From: Pomphorhynchus laevis
Lineage: Eukaryota; Acanthocephala; Palaeacanthocephala; Echinorhynchida; Pomphorhynchidae
NCBI GenBank assembly: GCA_012934845.2
Contig: WNNJ02002383.1
Location: 1-64,000 of the forward strand
Reading direction: 5' to 3'
Length of the DNA: 64,000 nucleotides
Below are positions 23,301-52,950 of this stretch, piece by piece. The notes under the pieces were generated by a model. The model was not told where the DNA came from and made no database searches. It saw only the letters and a program-made list of their open reading frames with translations. Each line of letters opens with the position of its first letter. The stretch's first letter is position 1. A program made the position numbers and the translations under genes.

Positions 23301-23530
23301 GCTTTTCACATAGCTTTTTAGTATATCTGGCGTTGCAAAAGAAATTTTAATTTCGGTTTCAAAAAATTTAATCGAATTAAACGAAATTATGTTTGTGTAT
23401 TTATCAGCAAAAGGTCGTAAGAACGTATTGAACAGATAATGCCTTTCAATGGGCTTTTATATCTTTATAATAAGCAAATTTTTCAACTTTCGGATGGGAG
23501 AGAGTACTTCCACACTCTCCGTAACAATTG
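23300..23530 (-). mobile_element. LINE family C ORF1 fragment, inverted
   Basis: On the minus strand the reading (KPIERHYLFNTFLRPFADKY, FNSIKFFETEIKISFATPDILKSY, with frame slips) matches the N-terminal third of family C ORF1. It lies head to head with a second copy of the same segment at 23,740-24,060. Confidence 0.65.
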
Positions 23531-23668
23531 AAACGTTACTGAAATTTTTTTCAACAATTTCGTACTGATTTTACCTTTTTTGTGGGCCACTTTCGAAGGA
23601 AATTTGATCTGTATCCATTGGTAAACTGCAATCTTTTGAAGCACCGAAAGTGAATTCGACAGTGTTCC

Positions 23669-23689
23669 TCCGACACCGAGCGTGTCGGA
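23669..23689. repeat. Short perfect hairpin
   Basis: TCCGACAC and GTGTCGGA form an 8-bp stem around CGAGC in the short space between the head-to-head family C ORF1 pieces. No T-run follows and its role is unknown. Confidence 0.6.
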
Positions 23690-23699
23690 GAAACAAAGG

Positions 23700-24230
23700 A
23701 TTGTGAAAAAATCAGTTTTCTATGGATGGGGAGGTACTTCCCCTGTTCCAAAACTAAAAAAATTTGATCATTGTAATAATCAAAAAGCCTATGGAAAGGC
23801 ATTTATTGTTTAACTTCTTCCTACGGCCGTTTACCGAGCAATTATCAAACACAGTCATTTTTAACTCGGTCAAACTATATGAAACTGAATTAGAGATACA
23901 TTTTACGACCTCAGACCGCTTAAAGGGGTATATTAAATACTTCGAATCTTCACTGTCGAAGTATGGGTCCATATACTCTAAACCCATACTTGACACGTTA
24001 AAAGTATCTAATCTCCCATGTCAAATGGAAGAGAATTATGTTGAATTGCTATAGGAAACAAAATATCGAACTACCGTTCAATAATGAGCAAGAGCGGGCA
24101 CCCAATACCAGTCGGATTTTATTCCGCTTTCCTAGAACTTCCTAGGAACGGGAAGGTTCCCTTTTCCGTCACTAGAACCATCCGGGGCAGGTACTTGCTT
24201 ATGGGCAGCATCTTCATTTTCCATTATTTT
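23700..24230 (+). mobile_element. LINE family C ORF1 fragment, forward
   Basis: The + strand frame 23,764-24,054 (KPMERHLLFNFFLRPFTEQL ... FNSVKLYETELEIHFTTSDRLKGYIKYFESSLSKYGS) and 24,084 onward (SGHPIPVGFYSA) match ORF1 of the intact family C element up to its GKGGDPLPVAFAETD region. The copy breaks near 24,230, where the sequence switches strand. Confidence 0.7.
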
Positions 24231-24231
24231 C

Positions 24232-24459
24232 TTACTCTTCAGGAGCTTGCCGAGCTTGATAGGGGGATGGAGATGGCATGAGCCGAAGGCCCACTTTTTT
24301 TATGGATGATGGAATTGCCGTTGATGATGGAATAGTAAGGTAAGTACAGAACGCGGCAAGAACAGTGGTTACTAAATCTTCCATCTTCTTATACATTTTT
24401 TCAATACGTACATCAACTGCCCGCATGAGGTCATCGTCCCTCATTACTAGCTTCCCCAA
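24232..24459 (-). mobile_element. LINE family C ORF1 C-terminal fragment, inverted
   Basis: The minus-strand frame MRDDDLMRAVDVRIEKMYKK ... aligns with the helical C-terminal region of ORF1 (MSNNDIIHLLANQKKMIISE in the intact copy, TDTDIIKLVDVRLQGYKDE in C3). It sits between forward-oriented family C pieces, so a segment has been inverted, either at insertion (twin-priming-like) or later. Confidence 0.6.
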
Positions 24460-24463
24460 TCCA

Positions 24464-25030
24464 ATATTATTTTAAACTCCGCAAAATTACAGGTAATAGT
24501 ATTTTATGGCTCCCCGGCAACAAAGCAAGAACTTACGAGACTAGAACTCTCTGCGCTCTCCTTTATATTTGCCTCTGAGCCAATCCCTACCTTTACATGT
24601 CGAGTAAAATACCTGCGGTACACTGTTACGGTGAACTGGTTGCCGAAAGCTGACCTGGATATATTTAAACGTATCCTGAAAAAAGCTAGGTGGGCCCTGA
24701 AGCGGGCCCAACATATGTCATTGAATTGGAAAACACAAGTGCGCGTTTGCGGAACTTGGGCTGTCTCGGAATTAGTCTTCTTTGCTAGAGGACGTTCCCC
24801 AGAGCAAAGGCTAAGGTTTCTTAAGCTCCTTGTCTCTCGTTTACCCAGCATAGTCGGTCTCGATTGGATTCTTCGGGGGGGAGGTTGTGAAATACCCCGG
24901 GTGGTTCAGTCGGAAAGCGGCGTGTTGGATATGTTGGTGGGCATAGATCTCCTTGGTCCAGAGGCGTAAAGAAGAAGATGTATCAAGAAGATTACCATTG
25001 TTGAGTACGAAAATTTTTGGTTTTTATTGA
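24464..25030 (+). mobile_element. LINE family C RT C-terminal part and 3' UTR
   Basis: Starting in RT after motif C (NIILNSAKLQVIVFYGSPATKQ), the + frame runs to SRVKYL-like, PKADLDIFKRILKKARWALKRAQHMSLN and RGRSPEQRLRFLKLLVSRLPSIV. It ends GPEA near 24,969, followed by a 3' UTR with a poly-A-like tail near 25,075. The frame is mostly open (112 codons), implying a younger copy than its neighbours. Confidence 0.8.
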
Positions 25031-25084
25031 CTATTGACTGTTCTTTTTTGTGATGTTTTATTTAACCTTTTGTATTAAAAAAAA

Positions 25085-25400
25085 CTTTTTCTGTTCAATT
25101 AAATTACCCCATTCAATCGAAAGAGGGGAACCTCAAGGCCCCCTTCTTTCTTTGTCTTATATTTTGTTGCCTCTATTGTTCTCTTCAAAGCTTTTAAACG
25201 TGATCATCATCTCGTTGTATATGCTGATGTTACCACAACCCTGTTTTCTGACGCAGGTCAAAGATGTAGGTTCGAACATCAGCCGTTTCTTTTTAAGATA
25301 AAAAGACCAGCTTACCCCTTCCAATGTTATTTTAAACTCTGAAAAATCGCAGGTGATCGTCTATCATGACGCCCCTGCCACAAAAAGAAGCTTAAAAAGA
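25085..25400 (+). mobile_element. LINE family C RT fragment
   Basis: A short piece spans the motif B to post-motif C region: ERGEPQGPLLSLSYILLPL (B), LYMLMLPQPCF in place of VYADDTTALF, then DVGSNISRFFLR and NVILNSEKSQVIVYH. It is cut at both ends by other LINE material. Confidence 0.7.
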
Positions 25401-25401
25401 T

Positions 25402-25440
25402 TTATTTAACGTGGCAAATGCGTGGTGAAGCAAACAAACA
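25402..25440 (-). mobile_element. LINE family B 3' terminal fragment
   Basis: On the minus strand ACGCATTTGCCACGTTAAATAAAT is the same 3' terminus found at 4270-4310 (and nearly so at 45,660-45,700). Only the terminus survives. Confidence 0.6.
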
Positions 25441-25590
25441 GACGTGGATTTGTATCTACTTTGAAGAAACTAGCTAATTTTTAATTACTTTGTTATTGAA
25501 CTCCTTTTTATATTTTAAATTGTGAAAGTGTCTATTGAGCTACGCTCGCTGACATTCTAGTTTTTTTAATAATCAAATTTATTTGTATAA
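25441..25590. other. Unassigned AT-rich spacer
   Basis: No gene was seen here. A GAGCTACGCTCGCTGAC word at about 25,536 resembles the CG-rich box found in family B 5' UTRs. Confidence 0.4.
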
Positions 25591-25594
25591 ATAA

Positions 25595-27075
25595 CAATTC
25601 GGGGTTACCCGCAAATGAGTCCCAATATTATAAAAATGTCAGTATGCTGTTTTTTCGAGGCGATATATGCCGTTCTGCACATGATTTCGACGCGTAGATC
25701 TCGGGGCTCGTAAACAGGCAGAGACGGCCCGGACAAGCTCGAAGCTTATTTTCCTTTTATGAAAAACGAGGGCGTCTCCATAGTTGACATTGCGTAGGCT
25801 AGCATTGCCTACATATTTCGCTGCTACTATCTTTAGAACTTTAATTGCTTCCTTTCCGATGCAACCTGAAGTTGAAAATATCAGAGGGACGAATTTTGCA
25901 CGATTTTCTCCACTCTTTCATTGTATTTTGCACGTTTACGATTTTCATTGAATTCGAAGGACGCATCGAGGCTTCTGCTGACAGTCGATTGTGCATGGAT
26001 TGAGAATACATTCACGTCGAGAATCGTTCGCTCAAATCGACTACCTTTCAATCCACTGCATACCACATCTAAACTTGCATTATTATCACGCGATGTCGTG
26101 GGAACCTCAAAGTCTATATCATTTAAGACCATAGATAGCACTGTTTCCACTTCAACACCAGAACAAATTTCTGAAAGAGCTTTTGCGATTGTATCACGGA
26201 TAGCGTCATGGCGAATTATAGTTAGTCCGCCACGCTTACATGTCAAAGCGTGACTCACATTGAGGATTTCACCGCACTTAAATTTTGTCCCTACCAGTTC
26301 GCCTGGAGTCCACCCATATCTTGCACATAACCCATCTCTGGACTGGTTCGGAGTTAGCTGAAAATGGTGCTGGACAAGTGGCAATGAACTCAGCCATGCA
26401 GATGCTCCGTCTCTTGATGCATGCGAAATCACTCGAGACAATACTCCATCACACTGCGCCAGTGCCCGCTGAAGTCGCACGGTGAATTCATTATGGCGTT
26501 GTGTGCCCAACTGTTTCAAGGTGTTCGTCTGTAGATCGCGTAACTCGTTACCGGATATTACGCTCTTGAAAGTGTCACTAAGGACTAATGTTGAGCTACA
26601 GACACTCGTTATAGAAAACACCGGATCTATGATGCCAAGTCCTCCCAAACTTAAAGGCGATGTTAAGATACAGTTCCACGTCTCGTTTAAATTTTGCTTC
26701 GTTATCGCAGGTATTAATCGATCTTTTAAAGCTCTTTGTAGGCTCTCCATATATGTATGCTCACATGGTACCATTCTCATGTAATAAGTCCACTTGAATT
26801 GTACTGATTTCGTTAAGCCAGTATATGCCGCTTGAGGATCCAGTTCTGCAATGCACGTCAATTTGTCAATAATCGCTGACTATTTTAGCGATTCATTCCT
26901 TGTGGTTGATGAAACTTAAGCGCCGGTTCAATGGGAACTCCCAAAATTCTTATACCGTCATTTGAACAAGTGATCTGTTGTGACGGAAGTTCTGAGGGAT
27001 TTAATGGCGTTGGTGAGAGCAGCTGTGTTTTTGTTACGTTCACGTGACAACCATACTTCGGGCCTACATTCAAAC
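25595..27075 (-). mobile_element. LINE family R, 3' half with restriction-like endonuclease
   Basis: Reading from 27,075 down, an RT C-terminal piece (GCHVNVTKTQLLS, ILGVPIEPA; 26,885-27,073) precedes a 326-codon frame (25,881-26,861). That frame carries the linker (QAAYTGLTKSVQFKWTYYMR), a C-x7-H-x3-C knuckle followed by GG-x4-RHD-x2-RD, and a PD-(D/E)XK-like core (SLDVVCSGL ... TILDVNVF ... RKRAKYNERV). A frameshift near 25,880 precedes the tail FVPLIFSTSGCIGKEA ... VRAVSACLRAPRS. The 3' UTR ends at the conserved terminus 25,603-25,622. The copy is 5'-truncated at a palindrome (27,066-27,108). It is clearly the same family as 40,431-43,075, though diverged. Confidence 0.82.
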
Positions 27076-27108
27076 TCCTCCTCCTGAACGGAGGAGGTGT
27101 TTGAATGT
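27066..27108. repeat. Near-perfect palindrome at LINE-LINE junction
   Basis: Arms of 19 bases (ACATTCAAAC-[T/A]-CCTCCTCC and its complement) match at 18 of 19 positions around TGAAC. The right arm is genuine family B sequence, and the left arm is an inverted copy abutting the truncated 5' end of the family R element. Confidence 0.85.
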
Positions 27109-28770
27109 GATAAAGAAAGGAGCGCGGCGGACGTCGAGAGGAAGTTGATTCCAGGCGAGTGAGGCGGCGACGAGGAAGGATCGGAGACCGTAGTTGTTGG
27201 AGTAATTAGGAACGTGAAGTAAGAGGGTATGACGGGAACGCAGTGATAGCGAGGTGGAGCGAGTGTCGTCTAAGAAAGGAAGGTTGATGGACGATGGGGA
27301 GTCGACAGCGATGAGACGAAAAGTTACGATAAGAAGGCGGAGTTTGATGCGGATGTGGAGTGTGGGCCAAGAGAGTTGGGCAAGATATGCGGATGTGTGG
27401 TCAAAGCGACGAGACGAAAGAGCACTTGAACGGCGGAGTTGATTATGCATTGTAGGGTAGGATTATGGATTGTGGAGAATTGGCGAAAAGGCTAAGGCAG
27501 TAATCGATTTTAGGGAAAAGTAGCGATGAAAGAAGAGAAATACAAGAACGGAAGTCGATAAGGGGGCGGAAACGGCGGATGTCACGGAGAATTAAGTTAG
27601 ACGAGCGAACCTTGTCACGGACGAAAATCATGCGTCGAGAAGGTGTGAACGGAGGAGGTGTTTGAATGTGATAAAGGAGGAAGCGCGGCGGACGTCGAGA
27701 GGAAGTTGATTCCAGGCGAGTGAGGCGGCGATCAGGAAGGATCGGAGACCATAGTTGTTGGAGTAATTAGGAACGTGGAGTAAGAGGGTATGACTGGAAC
27801 GCAGCGATAGCGAGGTGTAGCGAGTATCGTCTAAGAAAAGAAGGTTGATGAACGATGGGGAGCCGACAGCGATGAGACAAAAAGTTACGAGAAGAAGGCG
27901 GAGTTTGATGCGGATGTGGATTGTTGGCCAGGAGAGTTGGGTAAGATATGCGGATGTGTGGTCAAAGCGATGGAGACGAAAGAGCACTTGAACGGCGGAG
28001 TTGAGTACGCGTTGTAAGGGTAGGATTATGGATTGCGGAGAATTGGCGAAAAGGCTGAGGCAGTAATCGATTTTAGGGAAAAGAAGCGATGAAAGAAGAT
28101 ACATACAAGAACGGAAGTCGATAAGGGGGCGGATACGGCGGATGTCACGTAGAATTAAGTTAGACGAGCGAACCTTGTCACGGACGAAAATCATGTGTCG
28201 AGAAGGTGTGAACGGAGGAGGTGTTTGAATGTGATAAAGGAGGGAGCATAGCGGACGTCGAGAGGAAGTTGATTCCTGGCGAGTGGGGCGGCGACCAGGA
28301 AGGATCGGAGACCATAGTTGTTGGAGTAATTAGGAACGTGGAGTAATAGGGTATGACGGTAACGCAGCGATAGCGAGGTGTAGCGAGTGTCGTCTAAGAA
28401 AAGAAGGTTGATGAACGATGGGGAGCCGACATCGATGAGACGAAAAGTTACGAGAAGAAGGTGGAGTTTGATGCGGATGTGGAGTGTGGGCCAGGAGAGT
28501 TAGGTAAGATATGCGGATGTGTGGTCAAAGCGACGGATACGAATGAGCACTTGAACGGCGGAGTTGATTATTCGTTGTTGGGGTAGGATGATAAATTGTT
28601 GAGAATTGGCAAAAAGGCTAAGGCGGTAATCGATTTTAGGGAAAAGAAGCGATGAAAGAAGAGACATACAAGAACGGAAGTTGTTAAGGAGGCGATACGG
28701 CGGATGTCACGGAGAATTAAGTTAGACGAGCGAACCTTGTTACGTACGAAGGGTTTAAGGGAAAGGTGAT
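27086..28770. repeat. Three tandem ~563-bp units (duplicated LINE 3' segment)
   Basis: The phrase GGTGTGAACGGAGGAGGTGT followed by TTGAATGTGATAAAG recurs at about 27,086, 27,645 and 28,207, and ACCTTGTCACGGACGAAA (or a close variant) ends each unit. Unit boundaries show no LINE tail and no target duplication, so unequal exchange or replication slippage is more likely than repeated insertion. Confidence 0.85.
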
Positions 28771-29407
28771 CATCGAAATGGAAGCCTAAGAAAGTGAAAT
28801 TGTGTACTATGGGGATGATCGATGAGACAAAAAATACAGTGGAGGAGATATGTTTGGTTTACGGGGGAGGATCCACATTTTTTAGACTTCTCGGGGTTTA
28901 GAACGAGATGAAGATTGGAGCGACGTTCGTAGATAGAAGAAAGACAGTTGGAGGCAGAAATGCCGATATCGTGTATGCGATGTGCGGGTGCATGAGCATA
29001 GATGAGGATGTCATCGGCGTATTACATGACGTTTAAGGAAAAAAGTTTGATAAACGGAGAGAGATCGCCAAGCAGAAGAGAGAAAAGTAGGGGACCTAGG
29101 ACTGAACCTTGTGGGACCTCGCAAAAGATTGGGAGGGGAGGATGATGAATTAGAACAGACGCGAAAGGAACGGTCGTATAGATATGAGGCAAATCATGCT
29201 ACGGAGGAAGAAGAAAAGCCGTAATCGTAACGAAGGTGATAAATAAGGATTGAGTTGTCGACAATGTCGAAGGCGGATGAGAGGTCGAAGGAGATGAGAA
29301 CACTATATAGAGCCTTGTCTCGAGATATGAGTAAGTCGTTGTAAACTTTCATGCAGGCGATTTCTGCGGAGTGATTAGAGCGGAAAGCAGATTGGAAAGG
29401 AGGGTAT
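27086..29407 (-). mobile_element. LINE family B with tandemly triplicated 3' RT segment
   Basis: Reading from 29,407 down, the RT sequence (KVYNDLL near 29,340, motif A near 29,250, YADD degenerated near 29,010) leads into a ~563-bp C-terminal segment. That segment is present three times head to tail: about 28,207-28,770, 27,645-28,206 and 27,086-27,644. Each unit codes FVRDKVRSSNLILRDIRR ... LRSRHTLLLHVPNYSNNYG ... FKHLLRSHLLDA and ends with a stop just before the next unit. The middle unit has an open frame of 188 codons (27,628-28,194). Units are highly similar with scattered substitutions, so the triplication is fairly recent. Confidence 0.85.
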
Positions 29408-29434
29408 AGAGAGTGCTAGCGACTAGCACTCTCT
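29408..29434. repeat. Perfect palindrome at LINE-LINE junction
   Basis: AGAGAGTGCTAG and CTAGCACTCTCT form 12-bp perfect arms around CGA. The right arm is authentic family C sequence (codes LALSA), and the left arm is a foldback copy at the 5' truncation point. Confidence 0.85.
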
Positions 29435-29900
29435 GCACTTTCCTCCATTTTGCAGCCTTAACCACTCCCAATCTTTACGAGTCGAGTAAAATATCTGGAA
29501 TTTACCGTTTCGGTGAATTGGTCTGCGAAAGCTGACCTGGATAACATATCCTGAAGAGAGCGAGGTGGTCTCTGAAACTTGTCCAGCATATGTCATTGAA
29601 TGGGAAAACCCAAGTGCGCCTTTTGGGAATTTCGGCTATCCCGGGATTAGTCTTCTCCTTTAGAAGACATCCCTCAGAGCAAAGACCAAGGTTTCTCAAG
29701 CTTCTCATCTCGAGATTACCGACCGTAGCCCGCCTCAACTGAACTCTTATGGGGCGGTTAGATACCCCGAATTGTTTAGTCGAAAGGCGGCGCCCTGTTG
29801 CGGCTGGGGGCTCAGATCTCTCTGTATCTGAGGCCGTGAAGGTGTATAAGAATACAGAAGTATTCCGGTTAAAAGATAATGATAGAGAAGAATTATTATG
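29423..29900 (+). mobile_element. LINE family C 3' fragment
   Basis: The + strand copy starts at LALSALSS and includes TSRVKYLEFTVSVNWSAKADLD and later C-terminal sequence with frameshifts. It ends in a 3' UTR with ...ATCTTTATTTATT near 29,955. It is the last transposon before the RIOK2 start codon, about 260-300 bp upstream of it. Confidence 0.75.
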
Positions 29901-30214
29901 CAACTTATTGTGATGTGTTCTGACGTTTTTTGTATTATTTAACAAAATCTTTATTTATTATTTAAATTTTGTTTGAACAAATTGTGTTTTGCTATCATGT
30001 TTTGATTGCAAAGTTGAAACGTTTAATCAATTACGATTTACTTTGTAACATTTGGCTTTAAATAAAATAGTAATAAAATTGCCATACTTACTTTTGATTA
30101 AATTTTAATAAATTATATAAATACCACATTTCTGATCTTTAATTTCATTTAGACTAATTTTAATTTACAGTATGATAATGTATTGCTGAAATCACAAATC
30201 AGTTCAAAAAACTT
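29901..30214 (+). promoter_or_regulatory. Upstream region of RIOK2
   Basis: This ~300-bp AT-rich stretch lies between the family C fragment and the RIOK2 ATG. Promoter and 5' UTR must lie here or within the LINE fragment. No TATA box or initiator can be singled out with confidence in such AT-rich sequence. Confidence 0.3.
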
Positions 30215-51001
<20,787 letters not shown>

Positions 51002-51307
51002 GTAATAAATACTTTTTTCTTGTAAACTTTTATGTTTGAAATTAAACTACCTTTAAAAACGATAAAAGTATGGACAGTACAACTTCCAATCTTAATTCTG
51101 ATAAGTAGTATATTATTTATTAATCAACTCACGAAATTTTATTTAAATTCATGCTTTATATAAATCTCAATTATTTAAAATCTAAAGATTTTATAACATT
51201 GATTCGGCTAGTGGATCGCGCATATAAGGTAGGTTTCTAATAAATCGTTATAATGCGATCTCTTACAATAAATTAAAAATTAAAAAAATATATACAGAAA
51301 TGTATAT
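51002..51307 (+). other. RIOK2 3' UTR and spacer
   Basis: AATAAA at about 51,005 right after the stop is the likely polyadenylation signal. No further gene was seen. Confidence 0.45.
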
Positions 51308-51475
51308 ATGCACCACTGGAGCAGCTAGCTAAGTAGATGTAGCGTTGAACCGCGATACAGACGTCCTGAGTTCAAATCTGATCAGTACCAGTGTACGGAG
51401 TAAGCAGATAATAAGGGTCGAAACGTTTTCCCAATCAGACTCAAATATTTATTTAGTGGTAGGAAAATTAAATAA
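51308..51475 (+). mobile_element. tRNA-derived SINE
   Basis: A tRNA-like head is visible: CACTGG at 51,314 pairs with CCAGTG at the end of the head. TAGCTAAGTAGATG resembles a pol III A box and GAGTTCAAATCTG a B box about 40 bp downstream. The stems are imperfect, so this is a SINE rather than a functional tRNA. The body (GGGTCGAAACGTTTTCCCAA) is unknown. No second copy was seen in the window. Confidence 0.6.
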
Positions 51476-51514
51476 CCGAGTGAAACTTTGTTCTTAGAAG
51501 AAATATACATTATT

Positions 51515-51572
51515 CTTTGTCATTGCACATCTGTACTTTCGTACTCTCTAATACGTTTGTTTCCGGAAGATG
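51515..51572. repeat. Direct repeat, left of the intact family C LINE
   Basis: TTTGTCATTGCACATCTGTA ... TACTCTCTAATACGTTTGTT ... CCGGAAGA recurs at 55,619-55,676. Confidence 0.7.
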
Positions 51573-51706
51573 CAATTCCCTGCAAACTTAAATTTCACTC
51601 TTCATCATTTATAATTATAATGTAAATAATTGATATTGTAATATAGCGTATATTAATGATAATAATGATATATTAATGATATTAATGCGTATTAATGATA
51701 AAGAAT

Positions 51707-51722
51707 TTATCAACAATCAATT
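51707..51722. repeat. Left target-site duplication of the intact LINE
   Basis: TTATCAACAATCAA here and at 55,538-55,551 are identical over 14 bases (15 of 16 if extended). They bracket the family C element. Confidence 0.75.
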
Positions 51723-51801
51723 CTAGAAATTAATAACAGAAGTAAGTATAACGTACGCAAGTCAAAAAGTAATTACCTATATTCTTATCTCGATTAACAA
51801 G

Positions 51802-52941
51802 ATGTTATCTGGCAAGGTTAGTGATTTTTGTTTCACTAAACATGATGTGGAGGATTACCTCCCTCCTGTTCCTAAACTATCACATTTATGTGTAATAAGA
51901 GCAACAAAACCTATTCAAAAACACGCCTTATTTGGCACGTTCCTTCGAGATTTCGCCATGATTACTAGGAATAGAGTTTTATTCAACTCTCTTAAAACCC
52001 TCGAGAATACACTCAGGGTCTCCTTTGCGAATGGTGACATACTCGAGGATTACAGAAAATTCTTTTCCACTAATCTATCTACTATTGGTACTATAACTAT
52101 TCTGCCGCTAAGATGTACTTTAAAAATTTCTAATTTTCCTTCGTTCAATTCTGACGATGATATTGATCAATTAAAAAAACTGTTCAAACTTTCTTCAATC
52201 AGACAGGTACTGGGTAAAGGCGGTGACCCGCTCCCAGTTGCCTTTGCTGAGACGGATCTAGACAACGGGCACATTCTTGCCGCTTCAACAGCTAATCCCT
52301 TTTTGGGATTCAATTTGAAATTCTTGCTGATTAGTGAGGACACCCTCACCTACCCTCATTGCCAAAAATGTCACGGCTGGGGGCACTGGTCCTCCACCTG
52401 TTCTAATTCCTCTGTTTGTGGTGTTTGTGGCAAGGGTGACTGCCCGCACCCGGCTAACAACGACAAATGCCTTACCACACCCTATTGTGTAAACTGTGGG
52501 GGAGTGCACCCCGCTTGGTCGAAAAAATGCACCCTGTTTAAAGCCTACAGTCAGAGATTTTCTAAGCCGATTACGAAATCGTACGCTGCTGCCGCTCCAG
52601 ATCGGATGTCAAATAATGACATTATACATCTTCTGGCTAACCAAAAGAAGATGATTATTAGTGAACTACAAGCTCTTTTTTTGCCACTCATCTCCTCTCT
52701 CGTAGGCACGCCCACGGTGGCACCAGTTCCAGCCGATTTGTTGCATACCCCCAGCACTAAGAAGCGTGGCGGGTCTGCTCAGCCCGTTCCTCCTCTCAAG
52801 ATCGGAAAATTGTTGAAGTCTATGGCCTCCTCGGGAAATGATGATACTGCCTTGGGGAGTCCGACCCTAGATGGTGCTAGTGGCAAGGGGGTAACCCTCT
52901 TTCACCTAGCTCTGTCTAGGTTGGCATCCCCCTCCAACTAA
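51802..52941 (+). CDS. ORF1 of family C LINE, gag-like zinc-knuckle protein
   Basis: 379 aa. The N-terminal region (LPPVPKLSHLCVIRATKPIQ ... RNRVLFNSLKTLENTLRVSF, and the CTLKISNFPSFNSDDDIDQL block at about 105-130) probably forms RRM-like folds. Three zinc knuckles follow at about residues 187-245: C-x2-C-x4-H-x4-C, a C-x2-C variant with CPHP, and C-x2-C-x3-H-x6-C. The tail is Ser/Pro-rich and basic. Such proteins bind LINE RNA and carry it back to chromatin. The start is the first ATG after the target duplication. The stop TAA lies 9 bases before the GTG that opens ORF2. Confidence 0.9.
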   Translation: MLSGKVSDFCFTKHDVEDYLPPVPKLSHLCVIRATKPIQKHALFGTFLRDFAMITRNRVLFNSLKTLENTLRVSFANGDILEDYRKFFSTNLSTIGTITILPLRCTLKISNFPSFNSDDDIDQLKKLFKLSSIRQVLGKGGDPLPVAFAETDLDNGHILAASTANPFLGFNLKFLLISEDTLTYPHCQKCHGWGHWSSTCSNSSVCGVCGKGDCPHPANNDKCLTTPYCVNCGGVHPAWSKKCTLFKAYSQRFSKPITKSYAAAAPDRMSNNDIIHLLANQKKMIISELQALFLPLISSLVGTPTVAPVPADLLHTPSTKKRGGSAQPVPPLKIGKLLKSMASSGNDDTALGSPTLDGASGKGVTLFHLALSRLASPSN

Positions 52942-52950
52942 TTTAACACA

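Noticed and set aside
25921-26784. Plus-strand frames opposite the family R nuclease
   Set aside because: They are antisense shadows of the minus-strand nuclease frame and show no protein-like motifs.
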